Source: Eurosta solidaginis (taxonomy: Eukaryota > Arthropoda > Insecta > Diptera > Tephritidae). From it: a DNA stretch of 64,000 nt. Within the stretch, counting starts at the first letter, position 1, and each line of letters starts with the position of its first letter. The stretch is from NCBI RefSeq assembly GCF_040869045.1, contig NC_090320.1, positions 243,784,978 to 243,848,977 on the forward strand, given 5' to 3'. The position numbers and the translations under genes were made by a program. Shown here piece by piece: positions 1-10,911 of the stretch. Under the pieces are notes generated by a model. It had not been told where the DNA came from. It was given only the letters and a program-made list of their open reading frames with translations, and made no database searches.

Positions 1-200
1 AAATCAAAAACCAATTGGTTGGTTATGGTATGGTTATGGCGTTAACGTTATGGAATGGCACCATTAATCGATTACATTGATTTCCATAAGGTAGGTTCGA
101 TCAGCTGTTTTATCTGGTTATGATTTTATGGTTATAAGTAATCATTAATTCCAATCTATCAGATCATTGCAAATGTTTACAAGTAAGATATGTTTGCTTA
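1..200 (+). repeat. MITE remnant, same family as 36293-36517
   Basis: This stretch shares order and wording with the MITE inside the RpII215 pseudogene: a TTGGTTGG block, repeated GGTTA words, a CACCATTAATCGATT block, then CATAAGG and CAGCTGTT. The left end lies outside the window, so its target duplication cannot be read. Confidence 0.6.
165..191 (+). repeat. inverted partner of 4317-4345
   Basis: The 19 bases GTTTACAAGTAAGATATGT at about 173-191 recur exactly as their reverse complement at about 4317-4335, with further matches outside that core. Weaker relatives of the same CAGCTG...TTACAATG block lie at 7575-7615 and 8021-8062. The pair may be the ends of one old element into which the LOA copy at 964-3907 jumped, or two separate copies of one MITE. 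Confidence 0.45.
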
Positions 201-329
201 ATCCGATTTCTAACACTATGCCGTTTGACACTGATTGAAGTATCAAAACAATGTGGAACGTGGTGGAACGTACGTTTGACACTGAACGAAGTGTCAAAAT
301 TGCCGGGGTTGGTGTCATCGGTATCGACG

Positions 330-952
330 CAGGCATGCAATAATTAGCGAAAAAAGGAGCGGATTTTCAGGTATGGGTTGCTGTAATGGTAAATTTTGTC
401 AGACACCCCTTCAAAAAACGCGAGTACTCCATAAATAATGTAAGGAATACTCCTTTAGGAGTATAGAAGTGTTCCAAAACTAATCTGTGATCATACAAAA
501 AATGTGCTCCAGTTAACATTGCGATGTCCTAGGAGAGGAATAGGTGATCCCACTCTCGCTTTGTTTGTGTGGTATTCCATATAGTACATATGTGAGAGTA
601 CTTTCCAAAGTACTATCACTGTAGTACTACATGGAGCACCCACAGAGGATCATATGCCAAAGTACCATAGAGGAATTGTGTCGGAAAGAATTATTGGAGT
701 GAATTTAATTTAAAATGAAAGTAAATGAAGAGGGGCAATACAAATTTGATATTTTATACTACGAATATTCTTATGTTATTTAGCATTTGCGTGAATAAAG
801 AAACTAATATTTCTCTATACTATAGTATGTATACATAAAGCCAGTGCGCGGTTGTATTTTATCAGAGTTGCCATAGTAAAACTTTATTATCAGTTATTTG
901 TATGCAATATTTTACTTTTGGCAACTTTGTTCGATCGTCATCGTGTCGTGAT
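330..952. other. non-coding, rich in short palindromes
   Basis: No coding region seen. It holds several short self-complementary words (CTCCTTTAGGAG, GTACTTTCCAAAGTAC, TAGTACTA). AGTACTCC-type words occur again beyond the LOA insertion at 3960-4000, which suggests one older inverted-repeat element was split by that insertion. Confidence 0.4.
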
Positions 953-963
953 CACGGTAGTTA
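953..963. repeat. target-site duplication, left copy
   Basis: CACGGTAGTTA here is identical to 3908-3918 and the pair brackets the LOA-type element exactly. An 11-bp duplication fits target-primed reverse transcription and sets the element limits at 964 and 3907. Confidence 0.85.
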
Positions 964-1066
964 CGTAGGTAGGTTGAACTGGCCGGTCCATGAGGACCTC
1001 ACATAGACTGATTGAGTCCGTAGTGTTACCAGAAGTTTGTTTTAACGACCAAACTGAAAAACCCTA

Positions 1067-2005
1067 TCAAAAACCAGGACCTATGTTATAAAATAACTCC
1101 GTCCTCTTGGCAAATACTAGAAGCTTCCTAGGACTTAAGCCACTTGCTGCTTCTAGATCTGACAGCTGTATCACTCCTAATAGCTGGAGTCTTAGCCTGG
1201 CAAGTGCAGGGCACGAGCACAGAACGTGCTCGATCGTTTCCTCCTCCAACCCGCACTTCCTACACCTGCTATCATTGACCAAGCCTAATTTAAAGGCATG
1301 TGACGCCAGAAGGCAGTGTCCAGTCAGAATACCCGTCATGAGTCTACAGTCCTCTCTTTTTAATGATAGAAGCAACTGTGTTAGTCTAAGGTTGTAAGAC
1401 CTACACATAATCTTCGACACTTTACAGCCCCGCGCTTGAACCCACGCCTTTTCTGCTTGGTCGATCATGTGCACCTCTCGCCTTCGCTTAATCTCGCCCA
1501 ATCTAATTGGGACGTCTACGGAGCAAGCTTCAAGGGATGCGCCCTTTTTAGCTAATTCGTCCGCTTTTTCATTCCCATCTATTCCCATATGCCCTGGGAC
1601 CCAATATAGATGTATGCTTCTCCCTGTCCCGATTCTCTGCAGAGACTGCTTACACTCTAACACGCATTTAGATGCTGTGCTATGCGAGATTATTGCCTTA
1701 ATTGCTGCTTGACTGTCAATATAAAAGTTAACACGGTTGCAGCTTAAGCTATTCTCTTCCAGGGTTTCTACTGCTTTGGTTACGGCTAATATTTCCGCTT
1801 GGAAAACGCTACAGTAATCCGGCAGCCTGTAGGAACTGCTTAATTCCGGATCAGCGCAGTATACCGCAGACCCTACTCCTTCCACTATTTTGGAACCATC
1901 GGTGTACACATGTATCGCCTCGTCCGCCATTTGCGCACCCTTGCGCCAACCGTCCACCTCTATTGTGGCCTTAAGATCTCCCTCAAAGTACAGGTAGGGA
2001 ATCAT
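1067..2005 (-). pseudogene. LOA copy 1: RNase H and C-terminal region of ORF2
   Basis: This 312-codon open stretch holds the RNase H domain of the retrotransposon polyprotein, which would degrade RNA in RNA-DNA hybrids during element copying. Catalytic positions look intact: TDGS near residue 36, FQAEI near 69, IDSQAA near 97, and an NEKADELA block following the WVPGH motif. A cysteine/histidine knuckle CRKCGLEEETIEHVLCSC follows toward the C-terminus. The first methionine is not a true start. The frame is the downstream remainder of a longer ORF2 broken by the frameshift near 2190. This copy keeps the RNase H glutamate that copy 2 has lost. Confidence 0.85.
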
Positions 2006-2185
2006 GTAGTCTGTTCGTCTTGTGACTGAGGACGCTATACTACTATGGCCATATGGTCGGCGCTCAAGCTGCCCCGAAGCATCGAGCCTGGTTGCGGTCG
2101 TTAACGCTTTGTTCTTTGCTGCCAGGTCTACAGGTGGAATGTGCAGAATGGCATACAGTGCAGCCGTCGGGGTTGTTTTCAGGGC

Positions 2186-3409
2186 TCACGCAATGCAAAG
2201 CATCGATAGTCTGCATACCCCCTCTAATTTTTTGAGGTATGTTGTTTTTTGTGTGGCTTTCCACCAAACAAGAACTCCATAGTATAGAATAGGGCTTACA
2301 ATCGCTGTAAAAACCCAATGAGAAAGAGAGGGCGATAGGCCCCACGTACACCCCAGCATTCTTTTACATGCATAGAGTGCCGATGAGGCCTTCTTGACCC
2401 TCTCCTCCACGCTGAGCTTCCATGACAGCTTACTGTCTAGGATGATTCCTAGATATTTTGTGCAAGGTTTCTCCTGTAAGGTCACCGCTCCTAACTTAGG
2501 CCTGGTCCAATTTGGGACCTTGTACCTCTTTGTAAACAAGACCATATCCGTCTTCTCCGCATTGACTTTCAGCCCGACATTACATGCCCAGGTATGAATA
2601 TCCCGAAGCGCCCGATCCATCAAAGAACTAATCGTTGGAAGGCATTTTCCACTTATGACAATTGCAACGTCATCTGCGTAAGCCTTAAGTTTTACGGGTC
2701 CCTCATCGAATTGCCTGAGCAGTTGGTTGATGACCAGTGTCCACAGCAGAGGTGATAGCACCCCTCCCTGCGGCGTGCCCCTGTCCACTGATTTCGTGGC
2801 CTCGTACAATCCCCATTGTGATGTAATCTTTCTGCAATTTAACATGCAGCCGATCCATCTGATTAAGGCAGGATGTACTTTAATGTAATTAAGACCATCC
2901 ATAATCGCCCATTTTGCAACATTATTGAAAGCCCCGGCAATGTCCAAGAAGACTCCTAGAGCATACTCCTTATATTCCAGGGATTTTTCTATGCTTATTA
3001 CCACCCTATGCAATGCGGTGTCTACCGACTTGCCTTTGGTGTACGCATGCTGTGTTGTGGAGAGCAGCTTTTCATCCACGTTGGACTTTATGTATACATC
3101 TATCAGCCTCTCAAAGGTTTTGAGCAGAAATGATGTTAAGCTAATGGGTATATAGTCTTTGGGATACACGTGACCGATCTTCCCCGCCTTTGGTAGAAAA
3201 GCTACATGAGCAGTTCTCCAAGAGTGCGGTACATGATTCAGTCTTATGCACCCATCGAATATTATTTTAAGCCATTCCACGACCGCCCTACTTGAGACTT
3301 GTAGCATGGCCGGGAATATACCATCTGGGCCCGGCGATTTAAACTTAGAAAACGTCTTCACTGCCCACTCGATCTTGGTATCGGTCACCAAGCCCGGCAC
3401 CACTAGCAC
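2186..3409 (-). pseudogene. LOA copy 1: reverse transcriptase domain
   Basis: A 407-codon stretch encodes the reverse transcriptase: an SPGPDGI motif near residue 30, an FLDI.GAFNN block near 155, RGTPQGGVLSPLLW near 210 and AYADDVAIV near 243. The YADD catalytic box is intact. The upstream edge meets a small deletion that shifts the frame relative to the preceding linker, and the downstream edge ends at a frameshift that separates it from RNase H. No full-length enzyme could be made. The family makes cDNA directly at a nicked chromosomal target. Confidence 0.88.
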
Positions 3410-3792
3410 TCTCCCGATGGGAAATGTGTATCGAGAAGCACCTCAAGGGATTCCTCACTATCACGTGACCATTCCCCGTTCTCTTTCTTTATTAGTCCCT
3501 GGACTATGTTTCCCTTTGCTAGGACTTTTTTCAACCGTGCTGTTTCACTGGAGCACTCTATGTCCGTACAGAAACTTTTCCATGAGTTTCTCTTCGCCCT
3601 GGTAATTTCACGCTTGTAGATCCTCAGTAGATCCCTGTACTCGTCCCGACACGCTTCGCTTTCCGCGGTCTTTGCGAGTTTAAACATTTCTTTTACCTGT
3701 CTTCTTAGAAGACTCAGCTCATTGCTCCACCATGGCGGCTTTGCTTTTCCTCTGAATCTTCTTAGAGGGCAAGCTTTGTTATACGCAGTCAT
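3403..3792 (-). pseudogene. LOA copy 1: linker between endonuclease and RT
   Basis: This 129-codon stretch matches the part of copy 2 that runs from 'MTAYNKACPLRRF' through the KPPWWSNELS-type motif to the FPSG block. The WWSNEL-type motif is common just ahead of the reverse transcriptase in this group. Coding resemblance continues to 3907, where the 5' truncation lies. Confidence 0.8.
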
Positions 3793-3907
3793 AAGCGTCC
3801 TTGTTAGGAATTCATTCGACTCCTCCAGTTCCTCTACATTAGCAACCTCTTTGGGTTGTCCCAGTTTCGTTTCTACATGTTTCTGGAATTTAGTCCAATT
3901 CGTTGCC

Positions 3908-3918
3908 CACGGTAGTTA
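3908..3918. repeat. target-site duplication, right copy
   Basis: CACGGTAGTTA is identical to 953-963. Removing one copy plus the element rebuilds the pre-insertion site. Confidence 0.85.
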
Positions 3919-5230
3919 AAAAACGAGCAATGATCGGCTGGTGGTGGTCCGCAAACGCATTGCAAAGGAGTATTGTTAGAGTACTCCAACATGAAGAAAA
4001 TGGAACACGTAATCCAACAATTTTTGAAGGAACATTTAGTATGAATAATATAGTGCATTATATGGGACCTATCGAAAATTTTATCGAAGAACAGGGTATC
4101 AAAAGACGCTTAGTTATATCACATTAAGAGTCCAAGCACGTAAGTCAAGTTTTTCGACCCGTTCAAAAGTTATCCGCGCAAAACAATACTACAGCTACTA
4201 CACTACAATTTCTACACTATTTTGTACCTGAGTAGTACAACGCTGCCAAATAGCCTCTATATGATATAGAACAAGCATTATGGTCAGGTGAGCACAGTTG
4301 TGAACAAACAGCTGATACATATCTTACTTGTAAACCTTTACAATGCTATCAGAGAGCTTCATTTGAAAATTTCGTTTTCACCAACACAGGGTGACCAACC
4401 CCCGGTTAAATCGATAATTGTGAAAAACAGCTGACTTTTGCTTACGTTTTTTCCTTGGATTTAACTGAGCCGCCAAGCTTTGGTTAGCATGGAGGAAACG
4501 AAAATTTCGAAAACGGGTAGGTAGATACATAAGTTACTAACTGAAGATGGTGAAAACGGCCGTAAGTCAAATTACTGAGAAGCTGATTATTGGCTTCATT
4601 AAATAATATTTATTATGTAAATATCTATGATATCCGTAATTACAATTGACTTAAACCAATGTATTAGTATACAATGGAGGTTGATAACTAAAGTTAAGTA
4701 AGAATCCTTCGAAATATTGATTTATATGATTACTTATATCGATAATTAGGAGTAATTTTTATACCAAACCGTAAAAATCTATTGTGAGTATACTAAAAGC
4801 ATCGGAACAGCTGATTTTTTTACACTTCCGCTTAACTGAGAATTCCTAACTTCCTGACAAACTGAAGATGGTGAAAATGGTCCCTAGATAACTTTGACAT
4901 TTTGTCAAAAATCGAGTTAAGCTACTTTAATAAAATGTCACAGACATACAGAAGCAATGTACTTACTAATAGTTGTAAAATAATTATTGCACCATTATTT
5001 AGAAATACCTTGTGGTGAAATCAATATATCGAATTAACTCAAAACCACACAAAACGCGTGACACTAGAGCGTGCTTAATAGAGTCGCGCCTTCAAACTGG
5101 AGAAATATAAATTTAATTTTATTTTTCCGAACTTTTCACATTCAAAACATACCTGAAATAAGACTTCCTTACATCTAAATCTGTAGAATAAGAACGTTAA
5201 AATTTAATGAAAATATTCTGTGTTCCGTAT
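3919..5230. other. non-coding, old repeat debris
   Basis: No supported gene. A word GGGTATCAAAAGACGC at about 4098 matches the end of the TIR element family seen at 40880-41317. A phrase AACTGAAGATGGTGAAAA is repeated (about 4540 and 4861). The rest is AT-rich with no recognisable coding. Confidence 0.4.
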
Positions 5231-5231
5231 A

Positions 5232-5275
5232 GGAGGGTAAACGCAACATGCTACCACCACACCACGGCGGCTATG
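5232..5275 (-). repeat. SINE head remnant (tRNA-derived family)
   Basis: On the minus strand this reads as the tRNA-like 5' part (GCCGTGGTGTGGTGGTAGC-type words) of the SINE seen at 9790-10155. The body is missing. Confidence 0.5.
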
Positions 5276-5470
5276 AGAGAAAAGATAGACCAATAAGTAT
5301 GCCGAAATGATCAGAATGACGAGCTGTCGGTTTGAACGCTAACTGGTCCCTCAATTTTTGAGATATCTTGATGAAATTTGGTGTTTTTATACCACCTAAT
5401 CGATCCACTATAGCATATATTCCCCATACAACTGTTTTCTGATAAGAGGGTGTTGTCATGTTTGCCTCAT
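5276..5470 (-). repeat. fragment resembling the Helentron/DINE-like family
   Basis: It carries the dispersed phrase GAGATATCTTGATGAAATTTGG, seen in related form at 56110-56135 and, inverted, at 45520-45560. No coding is supported even though a short open frame crosses it. Confidence 0.45.
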
Positions 5471-5619
5471 TTCTGCAGTTAGAAATTTAAACTTTACCAG
5501 GTGGTATCGTATATAGCATAGATTTCTGTTACCAAGTTTATCCATGACGATGAAAAAAAAAATAAAAATGGTAGGGAATTTCACCGAACAAATTTACCTT
5601 CTCACTGATTTTTCCCCAT

Positions 5620-6160
5620 AAAGCATACGTGGGGGTGGAGGAACCTCGAAATTGCGTTCAAAATAATTCCGAAATGACCACAAACAACCTCGAAGTGAGT
5701 CTCAAATGCTCAAGAAGGGTCGTCAAATGACTCCAAATTGATCCCGCAACGACCCCGGAAAAACCTTGAAGTAATGTCCCAAATTATGCTGAAATTTCCC
5801 CATGTGACCAGAAAGTGATGTGAAAATGATCAAGAAATTGTCCCGTAAGGTCACAGATGTAGTCTCTAAAAGCATCACTAAATTACCGCAAATTGATCAC
5901 CAAATTATTGCGGAAGAGCCTCGAAATAGTTCCCAAAATGAAATGATAATGAGATGACCCGCAAAGACCCCGATATATTCCCCAAAATCATCATGAAATT
6001 CCCCCGATATAGTTCAAAAGACCATTTCGAAATAGCCCTTAAATGATCCCGAAATTACCCCGAATGGTCCCCTAAACAATCCCGAAGTGACAACGAAATA
6101 GCCCTCATAAATCTTGTGGAAGTAAACCCGAAATTATTCCGAAATGCTTTCGCCCACTAA
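5620..6160. repeat. degenerate array of CCGAAATGA-like short units
   Basis: About 540 bp are built from loosely repeated words such as CCGAAATGACC, CCCGAAATTACCCCGAAT and CTCGAAATAG, at irregular spacings near 10-25 bp. The strand bias of the words (rich in CGAAAT and CCC) persists throughout. It looks like a decayed minisatellite. Confidence 0.6.
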
Positions 6161-7112
6161 GAATATCATATCGTTCGTGATATTTACTCAGAGAAACGAA
6201 TTTTGATGCTATACTATACAACATCGATTCTTTTTACATTCGATACTGATACTTTATACTCAATACTTTTAAGGCTATACCTTTTGTCATCGAGCATTTC
6301 TAATGCAGTAGATATCATATCGAATTTTCGGCGGCACACGGGCCAGCTGATTTGTGCTCTTTTTTATTTGATTTGATACATCAACTTCCGGCGCAGTACG
6401 ATTTTGACATTAGTCCATCGAATTTACAAAAACAAAGTACATGGAACTTTTATTTATGTTTATAGGTATGTAACCATGCTGCCACCTTGTATGGTTCTGC
6501 CATGCGTGCAAGGATAGAAATTACAGTTAATTTATTCAGAAAAATCGGACGACTGCATAATCAAAGTTGCCGTTGATCATTGCCAGATTAACATAGAGCG
6601 CTGGGTACGGATGAGTTAGATGTATAGTTTAGGTGTGGTCTTGCTAATCAAAGTTTGTGGACAGTAAAACAAAACGAAAAGTTGAGATCTCTTCTGTCAA
6701 AGTTGAAGCTCTTGGCAGAGCGCTCTTTATAAATCCGGCCGTATTCCGACATGCATTTAGCACATCCAAAGATATTTTGAGACCTCATTCCTTGGTGGAT
6801 TTTTGATCCGTACATTTGTACATTTACAGTATAGATACTCTGAGTAACGAGTCTTTTTGATTCGATACTATCGGGTACCGATAATTGGTATGCGTACCAT
6901 ATCGATACCTTTGTTCCGCTCTAAAACACGACGTAGCTCATAGCATAGCCAGAGATGAGTTTTCAATTTGCGGCTATTCATATTTAGAATCGGAGCAGTA
7001 GCAAAAAAGTTCAGAATAAATGAAACACCTTTACAGATCAAACATTTGTTTACTCTAAGCAAAACTTCTAGATTTTTGTGCTACGAACATTGCTAGGAGT
7101 TGGAACTTAAGG
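6161..7112. other. non-coding, AT-rich
   Basis: No gene supported. Clusters of GATAC/TATCG words occur at 6200-6300 and 6830-6910 and again near 9610-9660. They may be ends of an old element but I could not pair them cleanly. Confidence 0.35.
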
Positions 7113-7301
7113 TTCATGCACATTATACGACGCGACATGTAGCGACACGTTCCGACAAAAATATTCGCGGCATTTTTGCCTAGTTGGTCAACTTGGTCGT
7201 GTCGTGTCGTACGACTGTCGCTAAATGTGCATGGCTCCATAAGAATACATACAAATAATATTTTGTCGCTACATGTCGCGTCGTATAATGTGCATGAGCT
7301 C
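7113..7301. mobile_element. short MITE with exact 33-bp terminal inverted repeats
   Basis: The left end, starting TCATGCACATTATACGACGC, is matched exactly as reverse complement at the right end (…GCGTCGTATAATGTGCATGA). The element is about 189 bp with internal GTCGTGTCG words. The immediate flanks (AAGGT and GCTCT) do not give a clear target duplication. Confidence 0.8.
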
Positions 7302-7321
7302 TTAGACTTTTGCATTGTTTA

Positions 7322-8062
7322 ATATATAGTTTGGCAGCTTAAATTGAGGTTATGTTGCGAATAGAGTGGAATGTTACAGATAAATGTAGAAAAAATAACT
7401 AAATACTTGGATATGAGCAAACATTTTCTCTTAATTACTGCAAATGATGAGTGCTTAATGCTCTATATTCCAGAATAATCACAGTATATGTCCGTTCAGA
7501 AATTTAATTTTAATTTTCTTAAAGATTTTCATAATATGGACGTTAGTAATGTTTGTGTGTGTACTAATTTTGAGCAATCAGCTGTTAGTTGCGCTACTTG
7601 TTAAGGTTTACAATGGACTTGTGCCAAGTACCTAGGTATGTATGTTCTTTTTTATTGAGCAAATTTTAAAGTCGCTCGTTGCGTAATTCTTTGCCGATAT
7701 ATGTAGAACCATTGTTTACTATATAGTTTGGCAGCTTAAGTAGAGGTTATGTTGCGAATAGAGTGGAAGGCAGTGGACTAGGCAGTCGAATGTCATATAA
7801 TAAAGGAATGGTGTTCGGAGATTTTTCAAAGTTAAAAAAAAAATGATAAAAGCTTTAATATAAATAAAACTATTGTTTTAATAACAACAAAAACGCCATA
7901 TATATTCTGTATACATAAATTTGTAAGGATTATCTCACTTTAAAATTTTAATTAAATAATCTAAAGTTTTTTTTGAAACTGAGTCGAGAACTGTGCGTGT
8001 GAATGTGCGAATTTTTACCGATCAGCTGTTAGTTGCGCTACTTGGTAAAATTTACAATGTGT
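7322..8062 (+). repeat. two-copy direct repeat, about 0.4 kb period
   Basis: A block starting TATAGTTTGGCAGCTTAA at 7325 recurs at 7722, both followed by GAGGTTATGTTGCGAATAGAGTGG-type sequence. A second block, CAGCTGTTAGTTGCGCTACTTG, follows each (about 7579 and 8024). The order is conserved, so this is a decayed tandem duplication. Confidence 0.6.
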
Positions 8063-8480
8063 AGAACATTCCACAAGATTATAAGACCACACTAATGAGC
8101 GCGCTTAAAAGATCGCAATAAGTGAGTTCAAAATAACTTTAGTTATCATAATGACAAAATACTTATCCGTGTAATTTACCTAACTGTCTACTTTTACCTA
8201 TTTTTACTTAGCTACGTTCTCTCCATTTACTTAATTACTTCTAAATTAATTTGCAGTCTATGATTCGCAAAAATAGTAAATAGTTAGCTCGGGAATACCC
8301 ACGGGCAATCAACAAAAACAATGTAGACACCCAATCCCAAGAAAAGTGTGTGCTGAATTTAAATACTTATTTTAATGATTATTTTCATTGTTTAGAAATT
8401 TATTTCATTCAACTACCTACACATTTGTCGTCTTTGTTCTATACAAAATTTTCGATAAGGTACTCATTTTAAGTATAGCT
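8063..8480. other. non-coding
   Basis: AT-rich, no motif or coding evidence seen. Confidence 0.4.
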
Positions 8481-8494
8481 TTACAAATATCGAA

Positions 8495-9240
8495 GAAGCG
8501 GTAAGGATGGTGAATGAGGACAAAACGAAGTACCTGCTGTCATCGAGCAAAGAGTCAGCGCATATGCGCCTTGGCAACCACGCTACTGTTGGCAGCCATA
8601 ATTTCGAAATAGTAAAAGACTTCGTTTATTTGGGAACCAGCATCAACACTAGCAACAACATCAGCACTGAAATCCAGCGAAGAATCAATCTTGCCAATAA
8701 ATGCTACTTTGGACTAGGTAGGCAATTGAAAAGTAAAGTCGTCTCTCGGCAAACGAAAATCATACTCTACAAGTCACTTATGTACCCGTTCTGCTATATG
8801 GGGCAGAAGCATGGACCATGACAACAGCAGATGAAGCGGCTTTGGGAGTGTTCGAGAGAAAAGTTCTTCGAAAGATTTATGGACCTCTACGCGTTGGCGA
8901 TGGCGAGTACCGAAGAAGATTTAATGATGAGCTGTACGAGCTATACGCAGACATCAACATAGTCCAGCGAATTAAAACGCAGCGGCTGCGCTGGCAAGGC
9001 CATGTTATGCGAATGAAAGATGATGCTCCGGCCAAGAAATGGTTTCTATCGGAACCCGCCTATGGAAGCAGAGGAAGAGGGCGGCTCCCACTCCGTTGGA
9101 AGGACCAGGTGGAAGACGATTTAAACTCCCTTGGTGTGACCAACTGGCGCCGGTTGGCGGATCGAAGGAGCGACTGGCGCGCCTTGTTGGACGGCCATAA
9201 CCGTTTAGACGGTTAAGCGCCAATTAAATAAGTAAGTAAG
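8495..9240 (+). mobile_element. RTE-like non-LTR element tail, 5'-truncated
   Basis: TTACAAATATCGAA occurs at 8481-8494 and again at 9241-9254, a 14-bp target duplication. The element ends in a (TAAG)n-type tail (AAATAAGTAAGTAAG). It contains only the 3' end of a reverse-transcriptase gene, so it is a typical truncated insertion. Confidence 0.85.
8507..9216 (+). pseudogene. C-terminal part of an RTE-like reverse transcriptase, frameshifted
   Basis: Two open stretches (8507-8821 and 8818-9216) together give the C-terminal part of a polyprotein of the kind often annotated as endonuclease-reverse transcriptase. Landmarks are an FVYLGTSI block, an LLYGAEAWT-type block, then an RLRWQGHVMRM motif and a GRGRLPLRWKDQVEDDL motif near the end. 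A single-base loss near 8780, inside the conserved LLYGAEAW region, shifts the frame and creates the apparent boundary. The catalytic RT palm lies upstream of the truncation, so there is no active enzyme. The RTE assignment is by motif resemblance only. Confidence 0.75.
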
Positions 9241-9254
9241 TTACAAATATCGAA

Positions 9255-9727
9255 TACTCGGTAGTATAGAAACAAATTTAACTACTCTTATACACAACAT
9301 GTCGATACCAATAGCACAAGACGCACTGATTCTTCCAAGGGAAGTGTTTCTTAATCCTACGAAATGAAAGCTTATTGTAAGATGTAGATACGGACGACTT
9401 TTTTTTATGAATGCTTGGCCTTTCAGACCACAAAAGAGCGAATTCGTTAAAATGGGTTCCTTGAAGAAGGACGTGTTTTGTTAGAAGCCAAAATGAAAAG
9501 CGGTTAGGGATTTCCCAGCTACGACAGATTACATCACCCAAATCGATACGAGACCAAGGTTTGGATAGGCGATATCTAAAAATATCGTTGTAGGGTAGGT
9601 ATCGGGTGGAAAATATCGGTATCAAGTAATGAAAGATCGATATTTTATGGTATCGAATCGAAATTCGGGTCCCTATTCATGCTAACTAATTAATTTTTAT
9701 GACTCTTAAAGGTATGTTGGTTGGGCT
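9255..9727. other. non-coding
   Basis: No coding evidence. TATCG-rich words at 9240-9270 and 9590-9660 resemble those at 6830-6910. Confidence 0.35.
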
Positions 9728-9779
9728 GGGTTAATTTGTATGGACGAAAGTTAACCGATATTGCGCCATCGATTTTTCG

Positions 9780-10165
9780 ATAGGATTTTATATATATATA
9801 TATGTAAGGCGCGATAACCTCCGAAGAGATCTAAGCCGAGCTTCTCTTCCAATTTGCGTCGTGCTCCTCTTGATTTTCCCTACAAATTGGCCGGACGGGA
9901 CCTACATGTTTTATGCCGACTCCGAACGGCATCTGCAAGGCAGATGAGTTTTCACTGAGAGCTTTTCATGGCAGAAATACACCCGGAGCGCTTGCCAAAC
10001 ACTGCCGAGGGGCGACCCCGCTTAGAAAAATTTTTCTTATAATTGAAAAACATTATTTCTAAAATTTTGATGTTGCTTTGCCCGGGAGTTGAACCCAGGG
10101 CATACGGTGTGATAGGCGGAGCACGCTACCATCACACCACGGTGGCCGCAACGCAATAGGATTTT
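9780..10165 (-). mobile_element. tRNA-derived SINE with 10-bp target duplication
   Basis: ATAGGATTTT at 9780-9789 and 10156-10165 flanks the SINE body (9790-10155). Read on the minus strand, the head has a pol III A-box-like GTGGTGTGATGGTAGC and a B-box-like GGGTTCAACTCCCGG. The body then runs to a tail with TCGGAGGTTATCGCGCC. It interrupts the left arm of the F-family MITE, so it is younger than that element. Confidence 0.85.
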
Positions 10166-10270
10166 GGCTCAGGAAAAAAAGTTCTACTACGCATACCCAA
10201 AAAAAATAATTTTCGAGCTTGCGAAATTTCATTTTTCTGACTTTTTTTCGACTTTGATTTTTAAGTTTTT

Positions 10271-10543
10271 ATTTAAAAATATTATTGAGCTCAAGGCCGG
10301 TTTTCAATAAAACAAATAAATATGTTATTGTTTTAATTTATTTTTACTCAATATTTCGAATTCAGTCTGAATTCATCATCAGGAGTTCTTCAACTGTGAT
10401 TACACAGTGTGATTACACAGTTGAAGAACTCCTGATGATGAATTCAGACTGAATTCGAAATATTGAGTAAAAATAAATTAAAACAATAACATATTTATTT
10501 GTTTTATTGAAAACCGGCCTTGAGCTCAATAATATTTTTAAAT
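10271..10543. repeat. perfect palindrome: 128-bp arms, 17-nt spacer
   Basis: Bases 10271-10398 are, by my base-by-base comparison, the exact reverse complement of 10416-10543. The centre contains two abutting copies of TGTGATTACACAG. Each arm carries CTGATGATGAATTC...GAATTCGAAA: the words CTGATGA and GAAA bracket a short hairpin, as in the hammerhead ribozyme core, but I could not find the complementary strands needed for stem I. Confidence 0.9.
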
Positions 10544-10911
10544 ATTTTATATTAACGGCCAAAAACATTCTACATTATATTTGATTTTTAAGATTTTTTT
10601 CATGACCTACCAAAAAAAATTCTCAAATATTTTTTTTTAACTGTTATCGACAACGTTTTTAGCGGACATTTTTGGGTCGGACAGGGTATACATGAAAATT
10701 TTACAATCAAATAAAATTTTTTTTAGTAGGCTATGAAGAAAACCTTAAAAATCAAAGTCGAAAAAAACCAAAATATGAAATTTCGCAGGCTCGAAAATTA
10801 TTTTTTTGGGTATGCGTAGTGCAACTTTTTTTCCTGAGCCCAAATCCTATCGAAAAATCGATAGCGCGATATCGGTTAATAAATCGTCCCAGTCTAATGT
10901 TGATATACAAA

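Larger units (their letters stand above)
964..3907 (-). mobile_element. LOA-type non-LTR retrotransposon, copy 1, 5'-truncated
   Basis: The minus strand encodes the last part of ORF2 of a non-LTR element: the linker before the reverse transcriptase, the reverse transcriptase, RNase H and a C-terminal zinc-knuckle-like region. The RT motifs (an FLDI.GAFNN block, TPQGGVLSPL, YADD) together with an RNase H domain point to the LOA/I group. ORF1 and the endonuclease are missing, so it is 5'-truncated. The 11-bp duplications at 953-963 and 3908-3918 fix the ends. It matches 48580-51564 closely but in the opposite orientation. Damage relative to that copy: loss of roughly 45 bp near 3406 after an FPSG block, and a frameshift near 2190 just after an RLSML block. 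Confidence 0.92.
9728..10890. mobile_element. foldback MITE, F family, with nested SINE and palindrome
   Basis: Its ends are long inverted repeats containing CGCCATCGATTTTTCGATAG and GGCTCAGGAAAAAAAGTTC-type words, followed by a TACGCATACCC block and a TTCGAGC.TGCGAAATTTC block. The left terminus has an extra GTATGGACGAAAG segment that the right terminus lacks. Other copies lie at 39943-40357 and 53386-53789. This copy is longer because a SINE sits in its left repeat and a perfect palindrome sits in its centre. Confidence 0.8.

Noticed and set aside
10416..10543. A complete, active hammerhead ribozyme
   Set aside because: The CTGATGA and GAAA words and stem II are present, but no complementary strand for stem I with a UH cleavage site is found in the right place in either topology.
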